Assembly: GCA_030951065.1 (NCBI GenBank)
Contig: JAUZQH010000214.1
Location: forward strand, 1 to 7,159
From: Mariprofundus sp.
Lineage (GTDB): Bacteria > Pseudomonadota > Zetaproteobacteria > Mariprofundales > Mariprofundaceae
Reading direction: 5' to 3'
DNA length: 7,159 nt
Positions within the stretch are counted from its first letter, which is position 1. Each line of letters starts with the position of its first letter. The position numbers and the translations under genes are program-made. The notes under the pieces were generated by a model. That model made no database searches, was not told the origin of the DNA, and saw only the letters and a program-made list of their open reading frames with translations. Shown piece after piece: positions 6,940 through 7,159 of the stretch.

Positions 6940-7159
6940 ATGGCAAAGGAAAAGTACGAGCGGACCAAGCCGCACGTTAACATTGGCACCATTGGTCACG
7001 TTGACCATGGCAAGACGACGTTGACAGCTGCGATCACGAAAGTATTGGCAGAAAGTGGTGGTGCGGAATTCAAGGATTATGGCGATATTGATGGCGCCCC
7101 TGAAGAGCGCGAGCGCGGTATTACCATTGCAACGGCTCATGTTGAGTATGAGACAGCAA
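6940..7159 (+). CDS. tuf: Translation elongation factor Tu (5' part, cut by window end)
   Basis: EF-Tu carries aminoacyl-tRNA to the ribosomal A site as a GTP complex. The first 73 residues are present, starting [19 protein letters not shown]; the family is about 395-400 residues long, so over four fifths of the gene is missing. GHVDHGKTT (19-27) is the P-loop, and [14 protein letters not shown] (59-72) is the switch I/effector region, with T62 as the magnesium-coordinating threonine. The [10 protein letters not shown] form differs from the NTSHVEYDT usual in gamma- and betaproteobacteria and is the best taxonomic hint in the window. The ribosome binding site TAAGGAG (6927-6933) includes the fusA stop codon, so translation of tuf is probably coupled to fusA. 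Many proteobacteria have a second tuf copy elsewhere; this cannot be judged here. Confidence 0.97.
   Translation, partial: MAKEKYERTKPHVNIGTIGHVDHGKTTLTAAITKVLAESGGAEFKDYGDIDGAPEERERGITIATAHVEYETA

Noticed and set aside
1..7159. A mobile, defence or otherwise novel system in the window
   Set aside because: Every sizeable gene is a recognised core gene with intact motifs; there are no transposase genes, terminal repeats, CRISPR-like arrays or composition shifts that I can see.

Overview
This is a housekeeping stretch of a bacterial chromosome, with roughly balanced base composition and every gene on the + strand. Gene order is: tail of folB, folK, pntAA-pntAB-pntB, a 453-base non-coding gap, then rpsL-rpsG-fusA-tuf (the str operon), with tuf cut by the window end. 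The proteins look proteobacterial. The start of EF-Tu carries an effector-loop block reading [10 protein letters not shown], which differs from the NTSHVEYDT form common in gamma- and betaproteobacteria. Together with the three-gene transhydrogenase, this suggests a deeper-branching proteobacterium, for example a zetaproteobacterium-like or magnetococcus-like lineage. That placement is inference from a few residues and is not secure.

Positions 1-466 end a folate cluster. The last 16 codons of what looks like dihydroneopterin aldolase (folB) overlap the start of folK by eight bases, so two neighbouring steps of dihydropterin synthesis are probably translationally coupled. FolK is short (140 residues) and seems to lack part of the usual segment after its catalytic DLD motif.

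Positions 544-3415 encode a proton-translocating NAD(P) transhydrogenase in the split form: soluble NAD(H)-binding domain I (pntAA), a small membrane subunit (pntAB), and the remaining membrane part fused to the NADP(H)-binding domain III (pntB). pntAA and pntAB overlap by four bases, and pntAB and pntB are eight bases apart, so this is one transcription unit. A candidate promoter overlaps the folK stop codon. The complex makes NADPH from NADH using the proton gradient.

Positions 3416-3868 hold no convincing gene. They contain one weak terminator-like hairpin and, near the end, a strong sigma70-type promoter (TTGACA, 17-base spacer, TATGGT) followed by a GC-rich stretch, as expected for a growth-rate-regulated ribosomal operon.

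Positions 3869-7159 are the str operon: S12, S7, EF-G and the start of EF-Tu. The rpsL-rpsG gap is only 20 bases. The rpsG-fusA gap is 119 bases and contains a 7-bp hairpin and a probable internal promoter with a perfect TATAAT box, which would let the elongation factors be made in excess of the two ribosomal proteins. I found no mobile element, CRISPR array, RNA gene or convincing new system. The points worth checking are mostly regulatory, plus the compact FolK and the unusual neighbour upstream of rpsL.
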